Below, piece after piece: positions 24,856-34,200 of a stretch of DNA of 64,000 nt (positions within the stretch are counted from its first letter, which is position 1; the number at the start of each line of letters is the position of its first letter). The stretch comes from an uncultured Bacilli bacterium. GTDB lineage: Bacteria > Bacillota_I > Bacilli_A > RF39 > UBA660. Where the stretch lies: NCBI GenBank assembly GCA_934098565.1, contig CAKOON010000002.1:62001-126000 (forward strand), in the 5' to 3' direction. Under the pieces are notes generated by a model that worked only from the letters and a program-made list of their open reading frames with translations, was not told the origin of the DNA and did not search any database. Made by a program: the position numbers and the translations under genes.

Positions 24856-25806
24856 GTGTTAAATCCAATTCATAAGAAAATTTATCAGAAGATAAAAAAA
24901 TACGATACAATTGTTATTGCTCGTCATATAGGACCTGATCCCGACGCTGTTACAACCCAGATTGCCTTAAGAGACAGCATTAAAGCTACATTTCCTAAGA
25001 AAAATGTCTATGCTGTTGGTCAAAGTGTTGCCCGTTTTAAGACCTATGGTTCCTTAGATAAAATTAATGAAGATGAACTAGGTGAAGCCTTATTAATTGT
25101 TGTTGATGTTCCCAATATTTATCGAATTGATGGGGCTACTTTTAGTAAGTATAAAGAAGTAATTAAAATTGACCATCATCCTTTTGAAGATAAGATGGGA
25201 GAACTAGAAATCGTTGATACGACCAGTTGTTCAGCTGCTCAATTAGTTACTGAATTAATTTTTAATACAAAATTAGAGTTGACTGTACCCGTAGCTGAAA
25301 ACCTTTTTTGTGGTATCATTTCTGACAGTGATCGCTTTTTACTTCCTTATACAACGGCTAAAACTTTTGAACTAGTTAGCCGTCTTGTAGATGAGGCTCA
25401 TTTAGATTTTACTAAATTATATACTAAGCTTTATGAACGGCCATTAAATGAAATTAGATTTCAAGGCTACTTAGCTGAAAACTTAATTGTTACCGAAAAT
25501 GGCTTTGCCTATATAAAAATTGATAATGATTTGATTGAAAAATTTTCAGTTGATAGTGGTACAGCAAGTAATATGGTAAATAATTTTAACTATATCAAAG
25601 AGGTTAAAGCCTGGGCCTTTATAACCTATGACGCCAAAAATAAAGTATATAAAGTAAATATTCGCTCTCGTGGTCCTGTCATTAACGAAATAGCAGCCAA
25701 ATATAACGGCGGCGGTCATGCCTTTGCCAGCGGAGTTCGTACTCCCAACAGCGAAGATATTGATAACTTAATCAACGACCTTGACGAAGCCTGTAAGAAC
25801 AAGTAG
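24856..25806 (+). CDS. nrnA: DHH/DHHA1 phosphoesterase, NrnA-like nanoRNase/pAp phosphatase
   Basis: NrnA degrades oligoribonucleotides of two to five bases and dephosphorylates pAp. The 316-residue protein carries the DHH metal motifs: an altered first motif RHIGPDPDAV (residues 22-31), VVDVPN, the DHH-type IDHHPF near residue 109, and CGIISDSD. The DHHA1 signature GGGHAFASG lies near the C-terminus. The start is GTG 24856, seven bases after AGGAG. It is probably co-transcribed with ackA. A terminator begins at its stop codon. Confidence 0.92.
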   Translation: MLNPIHKKIYQKIKKYDTIVIARHIGPDPDAVTTQIALRDSIKATFPKKNVYAVGQSVARFKTYGSLDKINEDELGEALLIVVDVPNIYRIDGATFSKYKEVIKIDHHPFEDKMGELEIVDTTSCSAAQLVTELIFNTKLELTVPVAENLFCGIISDSDRFLLPYTTAKTFELVSRLVDEAHLDFTKLYTKLYERPLNEIRFQGYLAENLIVTENGFAYIKIDNDLIEKFSVDSGTASNMVNNFNYIKEVKAWAFITYDAKNKVYKVNIRSRGPVINEIAAKYNGGGHAFASGVRTPNSEDIDNLINDLDEACKNK

Positions 25807-25827
25807 AACTTCCTACTTGCTTTTTTT
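25800..25827 (+). terminator. Terminator overlapping the nrnA stop codon
   Basis: CAAGTAG (25800-25806, includes the TAG stop) pairs with CTACTTG (25813-25819), followed by CTTTTTTT. Confidence 0.85.
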
Positions 25828-25879
25828 CTTGACTTAGTGTAATAGCTATATTAGTATTAAAATAGAGGTTAGTAATAAT

Positions 25880-27205
25880 ATGCAAAATAAATATAAAAAA
25901 AATCTGCTTATAATCGGCATTATAATTGTCATTTTAATATTTACCGTTATGACGTATTATTTGTGGCAAATTGAAAGTAAACCCGCAGCTAATCAAGATA
26001 ATTCTTGCGTTAGTATCATTTATAGTGATGAACAAACTATCAATCTTATCAATCCCAATAATCAAAAAGACAGCGATGGCAAAAATAGTCAAGCTCGTAG
26101 TATCTCGATAACTAATAAATGTGAAAATATCAAAACTATTCAAGTGTACCTTAATGTTCTAAACACTTCTACTTTATCATCTAATAAAATAAAAGCATAT
26201 ATCAATGGTGACCTTTCTTTAGAACCTACTAACTTAGGCAATCTAAAAACTGTTTCTAAAGAAGAAAATGATATCTTAGAAAAGAAACTACTCTATAAAT
26301 ATGATATTGAACCAGAAAAATCCATTCGTCTTAATATCCGTCTATGGAAAGATGAATACGCCACATCTTCTAGTGATAAAAATACTTTTTACAGTTCCTA
26401 CTACCTTGAAGCCACTAATCAAATTATTAAACCAACCTTCAAAGAAAAACTTCTAAAAGACAATAATATCATCACGACCCCAATTAATTATAATGAAGAA
26501 ACTATCACTGATGGTCTTTATAATATCAATAATACTTATTATTTTCGAGGTAATCCGATTAATAATTACTTTAAACTAGATGACTATCTCTTTAGAATAG
26601 TAAGTCTTAATAGTGATAATTCCATTAAACTAGCAGCCGTTAATAACTCCTTTGATACCATCTATAATGAATATGCCAATAAAGAAGAAATGGTTATCTT
26701 TAATACCAGTAGTGCTTTTAATGAACTAGATAAGTGGTATGAAGAAACTTTAGGTAAATATAATGACTATTTTGTTGATGGTACTTATTGCTCTGATACC
26801 AGTTATACAAAGTACTATAGCCAAATAACTTATGGTGGTGCGAAACGCTTGTTCACCGATTTTACTCCTTCTTTAACTTGCCAAGAAGGGGATAGGGAAT
26901 ACGGTGGTGCCTATACTAACAAAGTAGGTCTCTTAACCGCTGATGAAATGGCTATTATGGGGCTTTCCAGTAAATATGCTAATTTAAATTCTTATCTTAA
27001 TACCGGTAATGATGTTTGCACTTCGACGCCATATAGTTACTATTATAATGCTAGTATCATCGTCCTTAATAAAGTAGGGCTCTTAGGATATCTAAAAATC
27101 AATAATACTTGTTCAATCATTCCTATTGTAAATATTGATGGTCATTTGACTATTAAAGGAAGTGGTACTTTAGAAACACCATATGAACTTGATTTAGAAG
27201 ACTAA
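25880..27205 (+). CDS. Membrane-anchored surface protein with a DUF6273-like C-terminal domain
   Basis: The 441-residue protein has an N-terminal anchor (residues 9-28, LLIIGIIIVILIFTVMTYYL) and then an outer beta-rich region (about 30-190). The C-terminal domain begins near NTYYFRGNPINNYFKLDDYL and ends with PIVNIDGHLTIKGSGTLETPYEL. The same YYFRGNxxNNY, LLTADEMAIMGL and PVxNLxxxxxxxGxGTxxxPY pattern occurs in the proteins at 56301 and 58149. It resembles the DUF6273/FGE-like surface domains common in uncultured Bacillota; the exact family needs an HMM search. At least four Cys are present in the C-terminal half. Probable role: an extracellular interaction or adhesion domain. Confidence 0.65.
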   Translation: MQNKYKKNLLIIGIIIVILIFTVMTYYLWQIESKPAANQDNSCVSIIYSDEQTINLINPNNQKDSDGKNSQARSISITNKCENIKTIQVYLNVLNTSTLSSNKIKAYINGDLSLEPTNLGNLKTVSKEENDILEKKLLYKYDIEPEKSIRLNIRLWKDEYATSSSDKNTFYSSYYLEATNQIIKPTFKEKLLKDNNIITTPINYNEETITDGLYNINNTYYFRGNPINNYFKLDDYLFRIVSLNSDNSIKLAAVNNSFDTIYNEYANKEEMVIFNTSSAFNELDKWYEETLGKYNDYFVDGTYCSDTSYTKYYSQITYGGAKRLFTDFTPSLTCQEGDREYGGAYTNKVGLLTADEMAIMGLSSKYANLNSYLNTGNDVCTSTPYSYYYNASIIVLNKVGLLGYLKINNTCSIIPIVNIDGHLTIKGSGTLETPYELDLED

Positions 27206-27267
27206 TATATAGATGACTAATAACCAAAAATATGATATTATTTACTTATATAGTAAAGGTGGTTTAT

Positions 27268-28995
27268 ATGAGTAAGACAACATTCATCTTATTAGGTATT
27301 ACTTATTATATCGTATCTGTCATAATAATTATCGCTGTTTTAAATAAAATCAACAAAAAAGCCAAAAAGAAATACTTAGATGAAATAAATAATTTAGAAA
27401 GAGATAAAAACCAAATTATTTCTGCTGATATTATGAGTAGCTTACAAACCGTTGGTGAACTTGTTAACAATGATTTAATGCAAGAAGTTTATGCTGATTT
27501 AAAAACTCGTTTTGAAAAGATTAAAAAAGAAGATATTCCTAAGCTAACTGATAACTTATTAAAAATAGAAGATTTATATGATAACAAGAAATATAAAGAA
27601 TTAAATAAACTTATAAGCAACGTAGAACTCAATATTTATTTGGTTCAAGCTAAGAGTGATTATCTTTTAGAAGAAATAAAAAAAATAACGCAATCAAAAG
27701 GAAAAAACAGAGAGATAGCAACTTCTCTTAAGACGAGATATCGTCTGGTTTTAAATGAATATAATAATCATAAAAATGAATACCTTTATATTAGTAAACC
27801 AGTAGAATTACAGTTTGAGAATATCGATAAACTTTTTAGTAATTTTGAAACAGCTATGGAGAAGAATAGTTATAGTGAAGTAACAAAGATAATCAAAGCC
27901 TTAGATACTTTTATTGGTAACTTAGAATTAGTTATTAAAGAAGCTCCTACCATTATTTTACTGGCTGATAAATTAATTCCTAGAAAGATTGATGATATTA
28001 AATCCATCAAAGACAACATGATAAAAGATGGTTATAACCTTGACTACTTAAATATTGATAATAGTATTAAAGACGCCAAAAAGACTATAGCTAGCAGTTT
28101 AGAAAAGTTAAATGTCTTAAATATTACTGACTCTTCCTTAGAATTAAAAACTATCTTAGATTATTTTGATAACTTATATAATGAATTTGATAAAGAAAGA
28201 TTAGCCAAAAAGACTTTTGAAGACTTAATGCGGACAACTTTAGTTCGTGCTAATAAGTTAGAAAGAACTAATAATGAGTTAAAGAGAAAAACTAAAGAAT
28301 ATAAATACTCTTATGATGTCAATGATGACGATTTAAAGATTTTAGACGTCATTGCAACTGACTTAAAGAATATAAAAAAAGACTATGAAACCTTAGTTAG
28401 TCATCACCGTAATAAAACGGTTGCTTATACGAGATTAGCTAAAGAAATGGAAAAAATTTCAGTGTCATTAGATAAAGTTACCGAGAAACTAAATGCTTTC
28501 TATGATACTTTTGGTAATCTAAAAGAAGATGAGTTAGAGTCTCGCGAACAGTTAGAAGAAATCAAGAGGGTTTTAATTAAAGCTAAAAATAAATTAAAAC
28601 AATATAACTTACCAAGTATTCCTGATTACTATTATACTTATTTAAAGGAAAGTTATCAGGCTATTGATAATGTTAAGGAAGAACTAAATAAAAAGCCTAT
28701 TTCTATTAAGACTTTAAACATTCGTGTTGACACTGCCAGAGACTTAGCTATTAAACTTTATAATACGGCTAAAGAAATTATCAAGACTGCTTATATGGCT
28801 GAGATGAGTATTGTTTATGGAAATCGTTATCGTTCGTTAAACAATAGTTTAGATATAGCTTTAATTAAGTCCACAGATTTATTTTATAAGGGTGAGTACA
28901 AGAAGTCATTAGAATGTAGTATTAATGCTATTGATGTTATTGAACCAGATTACTATCAGACTCTAAAGAGTACTTTAGAAAGTAAGGAAAAGTAA
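27268..28995 (+). CDS. ezrA: EzrA-like septation ring regulator
   Basis: EzrA is a membrane-anchored spectrin-like protein that limits FtsZ ring formation and links it to cell-wall synthesis. The 575-residue product has an N-terminal membrane segment (residues 4-24) followed by a long, almost continuous coiled-coil cytoplasmic region. The segment LADKLIPRKIDDIKSIKDNM followed by IKDGYNLDYLNID matches the EzrA pattern (LPxQLxxLxxGYxxMxxxGYxLexlnI), and the overall length is close to Bacillus EzrA (562). Start at ATG 27268, after AAAGGTGG (27256-27263); the frame is open further upstream without a ribosome site. The next gene follows after 18 bp. Confidence 0.85.
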   Translation: MSKTTFILLGITYYIVSVIIIIAVLNKINKKAKKKYLDEINNLERDKNQIISADIMSSLQTVGELVNNDLMQEVYADLKTRFEKIKKEDIPKLTDNLLKIEDLYDNKKYKELNKLISNVELNIYLVQAKSDYLLEEIKKITQSKGKNREIATSLKTRYRLVLNEYNNHKNEYLYISKPVELQFENIDKLFSNFETAMEKNSYSEVTKIIKALDTFIGNLELVIKEAPTIILLADKLIPRKIDDIKSIKDNMIKDGYNLDYLNIDNSIKDAKKTIASSLEKLNVLNITDSSLELKTILDYFDNLYNEFDKERLAKKTFEDLMRTTLVRANKLERTNNELKRKTKEYKYSYDVNDDDLKILDVIATDLKNIKKDYETLVSHHRNKTVAYTRLAKEMEKISVSLDKVTEKLNAFYDTFGNLKEDELESREQLEEIKRVLIKAKNKLKQYNLPSIPDYYYTYLKESYQAIDNVKEELNKKPISIKTLNIRVDTARDLAIKLYNTAKEIIKTAYMAEMSIVYGNRYRSLNNSLDIALIKSTDLFYKGEYKKSLECSINAIDVIEPDYYQTLKSTLESKEK

Positions 28996-29013
28996 AAAGG
29001 ATAAAAAGTTGTT

Positions 29014-30132
29014 ATGAAAAAAAGAAGTATATTAGTATTTATGTTGGTATTATTACCAGCTATGTTTATTAAAGTAGAAGCTAAAAAAGTCACTGTAAAT
29101 GATTTTGTAACTGAATTTAATCGCTTAGCCGAAGACTATAGTAGTAATGGGCTGATTGAAAAAGTCGAAGCAAGCCTCGATAGTGATAATAAGAATATTA
29201 AGGTCGCTGTTGATGATGATAACATCTTGCTTAGCTATACTGATGATTATTTAGAATATACACGTACTAGGGGTATTCCTACAGAACCTAATATTGGCGA
29301 AATGATGCTTGATACTATTGTATTTAATGCCCTTTTAGAGACTATGTTCTCTTTAGCTGGTGTGTCCAAAGACTATAGTGCTGCTATTCCAAGTGATTAT
29401 AATAATGATTTTGATAAGTATAATGTTGTTTTTACTCTTAAAGAATATACTTATAATATTTCCAAAGACGATGGTAGTTCAAATGAAGGTCAAGCTTCTT
29501 ATGTTGATAATTACAAAATTGGCTTTGATACCGAGAAAATTGCTGAATATGCTAAAGTTTATGGAACTGAAACTTCTAGCAAGAAATATGGCAATTTAGT
29601 ACCTAAATTATCTTTAACAATAGCCTCTGATGGTAAAACTATGTATTCCCTAGATTTAGATTATACCCCAAAAGATGATGATGATACTCCTTATTGCAAA
29701 GTTTTCCGAGCTGAGGCTGTTGATGGTAACTATAAGAATATTGTTGGTGGCTCTGGGAACAGTGATTGGTCAATGGGGTGTATTCAAAAAACAGAAGAGC
29801 TTCTTCAGGTTGATACGTCGGCGGAGACAAATAAAGTTTATTATTATAAAGCTCAAGTCATTGGTAGTGAGAAATATACTGATATCTTTAAAGTGGATTT
29901 AGTTAATAAAACGATTGAAAATTTGACAACTGGTGAAAAAACTAACGTTGCAGATACTGATAGTAAGGATAATCCTTCTGATAAAGAAGAGAGTAGTGAT
30001 ACTAAGACAGATGATAAAGAATTGCAAAATCCTAATACCGGAGATTTCCTGCCGTTTATTCCTATTTTCTTTCTTATGTTAGCATCGTTTGTCACTTGGT
30101 GTAAAGTAGGTAACAGATTTGCTCGTATTTAA
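29014..30132 (+). CDS. Cell-surface protein with NPNTG sorting-type C-terminus
   Basis: The 372-residue protein has a signal peptide (residues 1-23, VFMLVLLPAMFIKVEA), a Tyr/Asp-rich outer region with few Cys (CKVFRAEA, SMGCIQK) and a fibronectin-like stretch (KVYYYKAQVIGSEKYTDIF). An acidic spacer is followed by the tail NPNTGDFLPFIPIFFLMLASFV with a terminal Arg. The NPxTG-hydrophobic-Arg tail has the layout of a sortase signal, though the leading residues differ from LPxTG. No sortase gene lies in the window. It is probably co-transcribed with ezrA. Confidence 0.7.
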   Translation: MKKRSILVFMLVLLPAMFIKVEAKKVTVNDFVTEFNRLAEDYSSNGLIEKVEASLDSDNKNIKVAVDDDNILLSYTDDYLEYTRTRGIPTEPNIGEMMLDTIVFNALLETMFSLAGVSKDYSAAIPSDYNNDFDKYNVVFTLKEYTYNISKDDGSSNEGQASYVDNYKIGFDTEKIAEYAKVYGTETSSKKYGNLVPKLSLTIASDGKTMYSLDLDYTPKDDDDTPYCKVFRAEAVDGNYKNIVGGSGNSDWSMGCIQKTEELLQVDTSAETNKVYYYKAQVIGSEKYTDIFKVDLVNKTIENLTTGEKTNVADTDSKDNPSDKEESSDTKTDDKELQNPNTGDFLPFIPIFFLMLASFVTWCKVGNRFARI

Positions 30133-30195
30133 ACTTGAGACTATTCTGCGAATTGGGATAGCCTTTTAGCAATCTTGAAAAGCCTTTTAGACACG

Positions 30196-30218
30196 AAAAA
30201 AGCCGCTACTAAGCGACT
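30196..30218 (-). terminator. Terminator of tRNA-His
   Basis: On the minus strand GTCGCT-TAGT-AGCGGC (plus 30202-30217) with one wobble pair, followed by six Us (A-run 30196-30201). Confidence 0.85.
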
Positions 30219-30232
30219 TTAATAATCCATAA

Positions 30233-30309
30233 TGGGGCGAAATGTGGGGTTCGAACCCACGCATGCCGGAGCCACAATCCGGTGTGTTAACCACTTCACC
30301 AATTCCGCC
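30233..30309 (-). tRNA. tRNA-His(GUG)
   Basis: On the minus strand the cloverleaf is complete: anticodon stem CCGGA/TCCGG with loop TTGTGGC (anticodon GUG), T arm GTGGG-TTCGAAC-CCCAC, and acceptor GCGGAAT/ATTTCGC with one G-U pair. The extra 5' G (position -1) faces C73, the identity element of histidine tRNA. CCA is encoded. A terminator follows. Confidence 0.95.
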
Positions 30310-30389
30310 ATTACTTAAAATATTCTATCAAGTAATTGCGAAAAATGCAAGTATATATTATACTAGTCATATAGAAAGTAGTGTTTTTT

Positions 30390-30596
30390 ATGTATTTATT
30401 AGACTTTTGGGAAGAAAATTTACCCAATCAAATTAGTGATTTCTTTGCTAATGTAAAAAATTATTTAGTAAGTGTTGGTCTTACCATCTATGATAATTTA
30501 GTTTCAATTATGGGTGAAACCCCAGCTAAAATGACTATCATGGTTGCAGTTATTGCCATAATTTTATTTGCTTTATTAAAAATTATTAATCGTTAA
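30390..30596 (+). CDS. Small single-pass membrane protein
   Basis: The 68-residue product from ATG 30390 (MYLLDFWEENLPNQISDFF) has an amphipathic N-terminal half and one C-terminal membrane segment (about residues 50-67, MTIMVAVIAIILFALLKII). A promoter-like TATATTATACT lies about 40 bp upstream. There is no strong ribosome site beyond GAAAGTAG (30373-30380), so the start is less sure; a GTG at 30381 is the alternative. The function is unknown. Confidence 0.55.
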   Translation: MYLLDFWEENLPNQISDFFANVKNYLVSVGLTIYDNLVSIMGETPAKMTIMVAVIAIILFALLKIINR

Positions 30597-31033
30597 AATA
30601 AACTTCTTAAATTATATATAACCTATTTAAGTAAATTTCATCATCGCTTAATAATTTTTTTATTTCTCTTCCATTTTAGCCTTGTATACAAAAAAATCTG
30701 ATTGTTTTCAAGAAAATCATTTAAATCATAAAGATAAATAATTTAATCTTCATAAATGGACTTTAACTCTTGAATATCAACAACATAATTCATGTGACAA
30801 ACTATAATGTTTTGGAAGCCGCGAAAGTAATCACCTTCTTTTTTGATGGAGTTAGCAATTAATGCAATTTTGTTATTAATAACTCCGGATAATTCATCAG
30901 AAAGGTGATTATTTTTTTGGTAACAGTAAATAGTATTTTTACTTATTTACATCTATTCTTTCGTTTATCTAATCCATATTAATTCCCTTTTACTTAATAA
31001 CGTTTTATTTCAAAATTAACTTAGTGATAAACC
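30597..31033. pseudogene. Gene-free interval holding a decayed minus-strand gene fragment
   Basis: On the minus strand between about 30951 and 30750 a frame reads LSDELSGVINNKIALIANSI, then KKEGDYFRGFQNIIVCHMNY and VVDIQELKSIYED before a stop. Upstream of it the frame is broken by stops and no start or ribosome site is visible. The protein-like composition suggests a remnant of a larger gene. I do not recognise the family. Nothing else was found before the cas9 promoter. Confidence 0.4.
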
Positions 31034-31061
31034 TTGATATATAATTTAAAATTGATATAAT
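31034..31061 (+). promoter_or_regulatory. Predicted cas9 promoter
   Basis: TTGATA (31034-31039), 16-bp spacer, TATAAT (31056-31061). A transcript from about 31068 would run through the complement of the whole tracrRNA before reaching the cas9 start at 31205. Confidence 0.65.
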
Positions 31062-31086
31062 CTTGATTAAGAAGACAAAAGAGCAT

Positions 31087-31170
31087 AAAAAAAGACTGCT
31101 AAACAGTCGCAAACATTTAGGGTAAAACCTTTATTTTAACTCTCTATGTCATCTTAAATGATATTAAGAC
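31087..31170 (-). ncRNA. tracrRNA of the type II-A CRISPR system
   Basis: On the minus strand the RNA begins with an anti-repeat (complement of 31144-31170) that is the exact complement of 25 of 27 bases of the CRISPR repeat from CTATGTCATC to TTAAAAC; the two differing positions can still form G-U pairs or are tolerated. GAGAG-UUAAAAU then makes the bulge and lower stem with the repeat's GUUUUA, as in the Streptococcus pyogenes duplex. Next come a short nexus-like hairpin (GGU-UUU-ACC, plus 31121-31129) and the terminator hairpin GACTG/CAGTC (plus 31094-31108) with a U-run. Length is about 84 nt. Confidence 0.9.
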
Positions 31171-31176
31171 AATCTA

Positions 31177-31205
31177 ATAGTACCAAAAAATAGGAGGTAA
31201 GTCAA
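31177..31205 (-). promoter_or_regulatory. tracrRNA promoter embedded in the cas9 ribosome site and start codon
   Basis: On the minus strand TTGACT (complement of 31200-31205), a 17-bp spacer and TACTAT (complement of 31177-31182) place the start at about 31170, exactly where the anti-repeat begins. The spacer overlaps the cas9 ribosome site TAGGAGG (31191-31197) and the -35 box reaches the A of the cas9 ATG. Confidence 0.8.
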
Positions 31206-34200
31206 TGGAAAATTATAATATCGGGTTGGATATAGGGACTTCATCTGTGGGTTGGGCAGTTGTAAATGATGAAACAAATAAAGTTATGAAAAAGGGTGGC
31301 AAAGCTCTATGGGGAGTAAGACTTTTTGAAGAAGCCACTAAAGCCGAAGATAGAAGAGTAAAAAGAGGAACAAGACGGAGATATGACCGTAGAAGAGAAA
31401 GGATTAATTTATTACAAGAAAAATTTAAAAATGAAATTAATAAAGTTGATAACAATTTCTTTCTAAAATTAGTGGAAAGCAAATACACTTCCAAAGACAT
31501 AAAAAATAAAACTGTCTTAATTAGTATGGAAGAAACAAAAGCTACCAAAAAGTACTATGAAGAGTATCCAACAATTTATCATTTGCGTCAAAAATTAATG
31601 AATTCTAATGAAAAAATGGATATTAGATTAGTTTATCTGGCTATTCATCATATTATTAAATATCGTGGTAACTTTCTATATGAAGGTAATTCGTTTAGTG
31701 TTAATAATTTAAATATAGATAATAAACTTAAGGAAATATTTTTATCATTAAGTGAAGAAGTAGAAGAATTAGATATTTCCGAAGAATGTTTAAATAATGT
31801 TAATTATAAACAAATAACAAGTATTTTTGGTGAACAATCCAAAAATGATTTAAAAGTTAAACTAACAAACGAATTAACAAGCTATTCTTTAAACAAAAAT
31901 TTTATAAGTGAATTTTGTAAACTAATTATTGGCAATAAATTTAGTGCTAAAAAGTTATTTAATCTAGAAACCGATAATGATGTATCTTTAAGTTTTGATG
32001 GTACTGATTTTGAAGATAAGGCTAATGATTTAGAAAATTTACTTAATAATTACTTAGAAATTTTAGAACAATTAAAAGAGTTATATGATATGGTTTTCTT
32101 AAAAAAGATGTTTGGCGATAGCAAGGAAACAACATTATCTGGTTTAATGATAGAAAGATATAATCAACATAAAGTGGATTTGAAATTATTAAAAGATACA
32201 TTTAGTTCTGATAGGAAAATATATAATAAAATATTTAGAAGTAAAAAAGATATTAAAGATGATAAAGGTATGTGTTTATATGATTTATATATCCATAATA
32301 AACTAGAAACTACGAATTTTCTTAAAGAAATAAAAAAATATATTAATACCGATAATTTTATTATTAATGATGAAGACTTTTTAAAACGCTTAGAAAATAA
32401 TGACGTTTTACCAAGAATAACTAGTAAAGAAAATGGTAAATACCCATATCAATTAAACAAAGATGAGTTAGTTAGTATTATTGAGCATCAAGGAAAGTAT
32501 TACCCATTTTTATTAGATAAAGCAGATGATAAAACATTTAAATTAGTACAATTATTAGAATTTAAAATACCTTATTTTGTTGGTCCTTTAGTATCTAGCA
32601 AGCAATCTAAAAATGCTTGGATGATTAGAAATGAAGGAATGCAAGGTGTTCATATTACGCCTTATAATTTTAAAGAAGTAGTTAATTTAGATAAAACTGC
32701 AGAAATATTTATTAAAAGAATGATATCTCATTGCACTTACCTTTTAGATAAGGAAGCCCTACCCAATAATTCTATTCTTTATTCCGAATTTAAAGTCTTA
32801 AATGAGTTAAAACAAATAAAGGTTAATGGAGAACATTTAACTCAAGATGAGCAGCATAAAATAATCGAAGAACTATTTATGAAGACTAGTGGTCTAGTTA
32901 CAGAAAATAAATTTAGAGAATTTTTGCTTAATACATTAGATTACAATTTCTATGAAAATGAATTGAAAATAACGGGCTATTCAGCAGACGGCAAGTTTGC
33001 TAATAATATGCAAAGTTATGTTGACTTTTTTGGCAAAAATGGCCTTTTTGCAGGAACTTGTTATAATACTAATGATGCTGAGGAAATTATTGAATGGATA
33101 ACCATCTTTGATGATAAGGATATCTTAAAAAGAAAAGTAGAAAACAAGTATTCAGAATTAAATGATAGTCAGATAAAGAGCCTTTTAAATAAAAAATATA
33201 GTGGTTGGGGTCGTTTATCTAGAAAACTTTTGCTAGACCTTAAGGTTGTTGACAAAAAAACTAATATTCCAAAATCAATAATGGATTTAATGTATGAAAC
33301 TGATGAAAATTTCATGCAAATTATTAATAATGATAAATATAATTTTCAAAAATTAATTGCTAAGGAAAATAAGATAGAGAAAACCACCAACGAATTATCA
33401 TATGATGTTGTAGAAAATCTTGCTACATCACCTGCTACCAAAAGAGGCATTTACCAAGCCTTAAAGGTCGTCAGGGAAATAACTACTTATATGGGTTATG
33501 AACCTAAAAATATAATGGTAGAAATGGCACGTGGTGATGAGAAAAAGGTAAGAAAAGATGATCGTAAAAAGTATTTACAAAAATTATATGACGATATTAA
33601 AGGTGAAGTAGATAGTAATTATAAAATTTTAAAGAAAGAACTTACTAAAGAAGAAAAAATAGATACTGATAAATTATATTTATATTATTTACAAGAAGGT
33701 AAATGTTTATATTGTGGAAAACCTATTAATGTTGATGATTTAAATACTAAAAATAGTTTATATGAAATCGACCATATCTTACCAAGAACTTTAATTAAAG
33801 ATAATTCTTGGGATAATAGGGTATTAGTATGCCGTAGTTGTAATCAGAAAAAAGGTGCTTCTTTAGTTTTACCTAAAGAATTTAGAAACGATTATACCAA
33901 AAGTATTTGGACTAGATTAAAAAATAATAAGTTAATGAGTAACAAGAAGTTTTATAACTTAACAAGAAAAAGTTATAGTGAAGAGGATATTAAAGGCTTC
34001 ATTAATAGACAATTAGTTGAAACAAGACAAATCACAAAACACGTTGCGAATATATTAAATTGTTTTTATCCTAAAACTAAGATAGTTTATTTAAAAGCTA
34101 ATATTTCCCATAGTTACCGTGATAAATACGATTTATTTAAATTTAGAGATATAAATGATTATCATCATGCTCATGATGCTTACCTTTCTGCAACTCTTGG

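Noticed and set aside
29360..30095. Overlapping frames on both strands in the NPNTG surface-protein gene
   Set aside because: They lack ribosome sites and protein-like composition, while the annotated frame has a signal peptide and sorting tail.
30242..30436. Open frame of 64 codons reading GSNPRMPEPQSGVLTT
   Set aside because: It is the translation of the opposite strand of tRNA-His, a common artefact.
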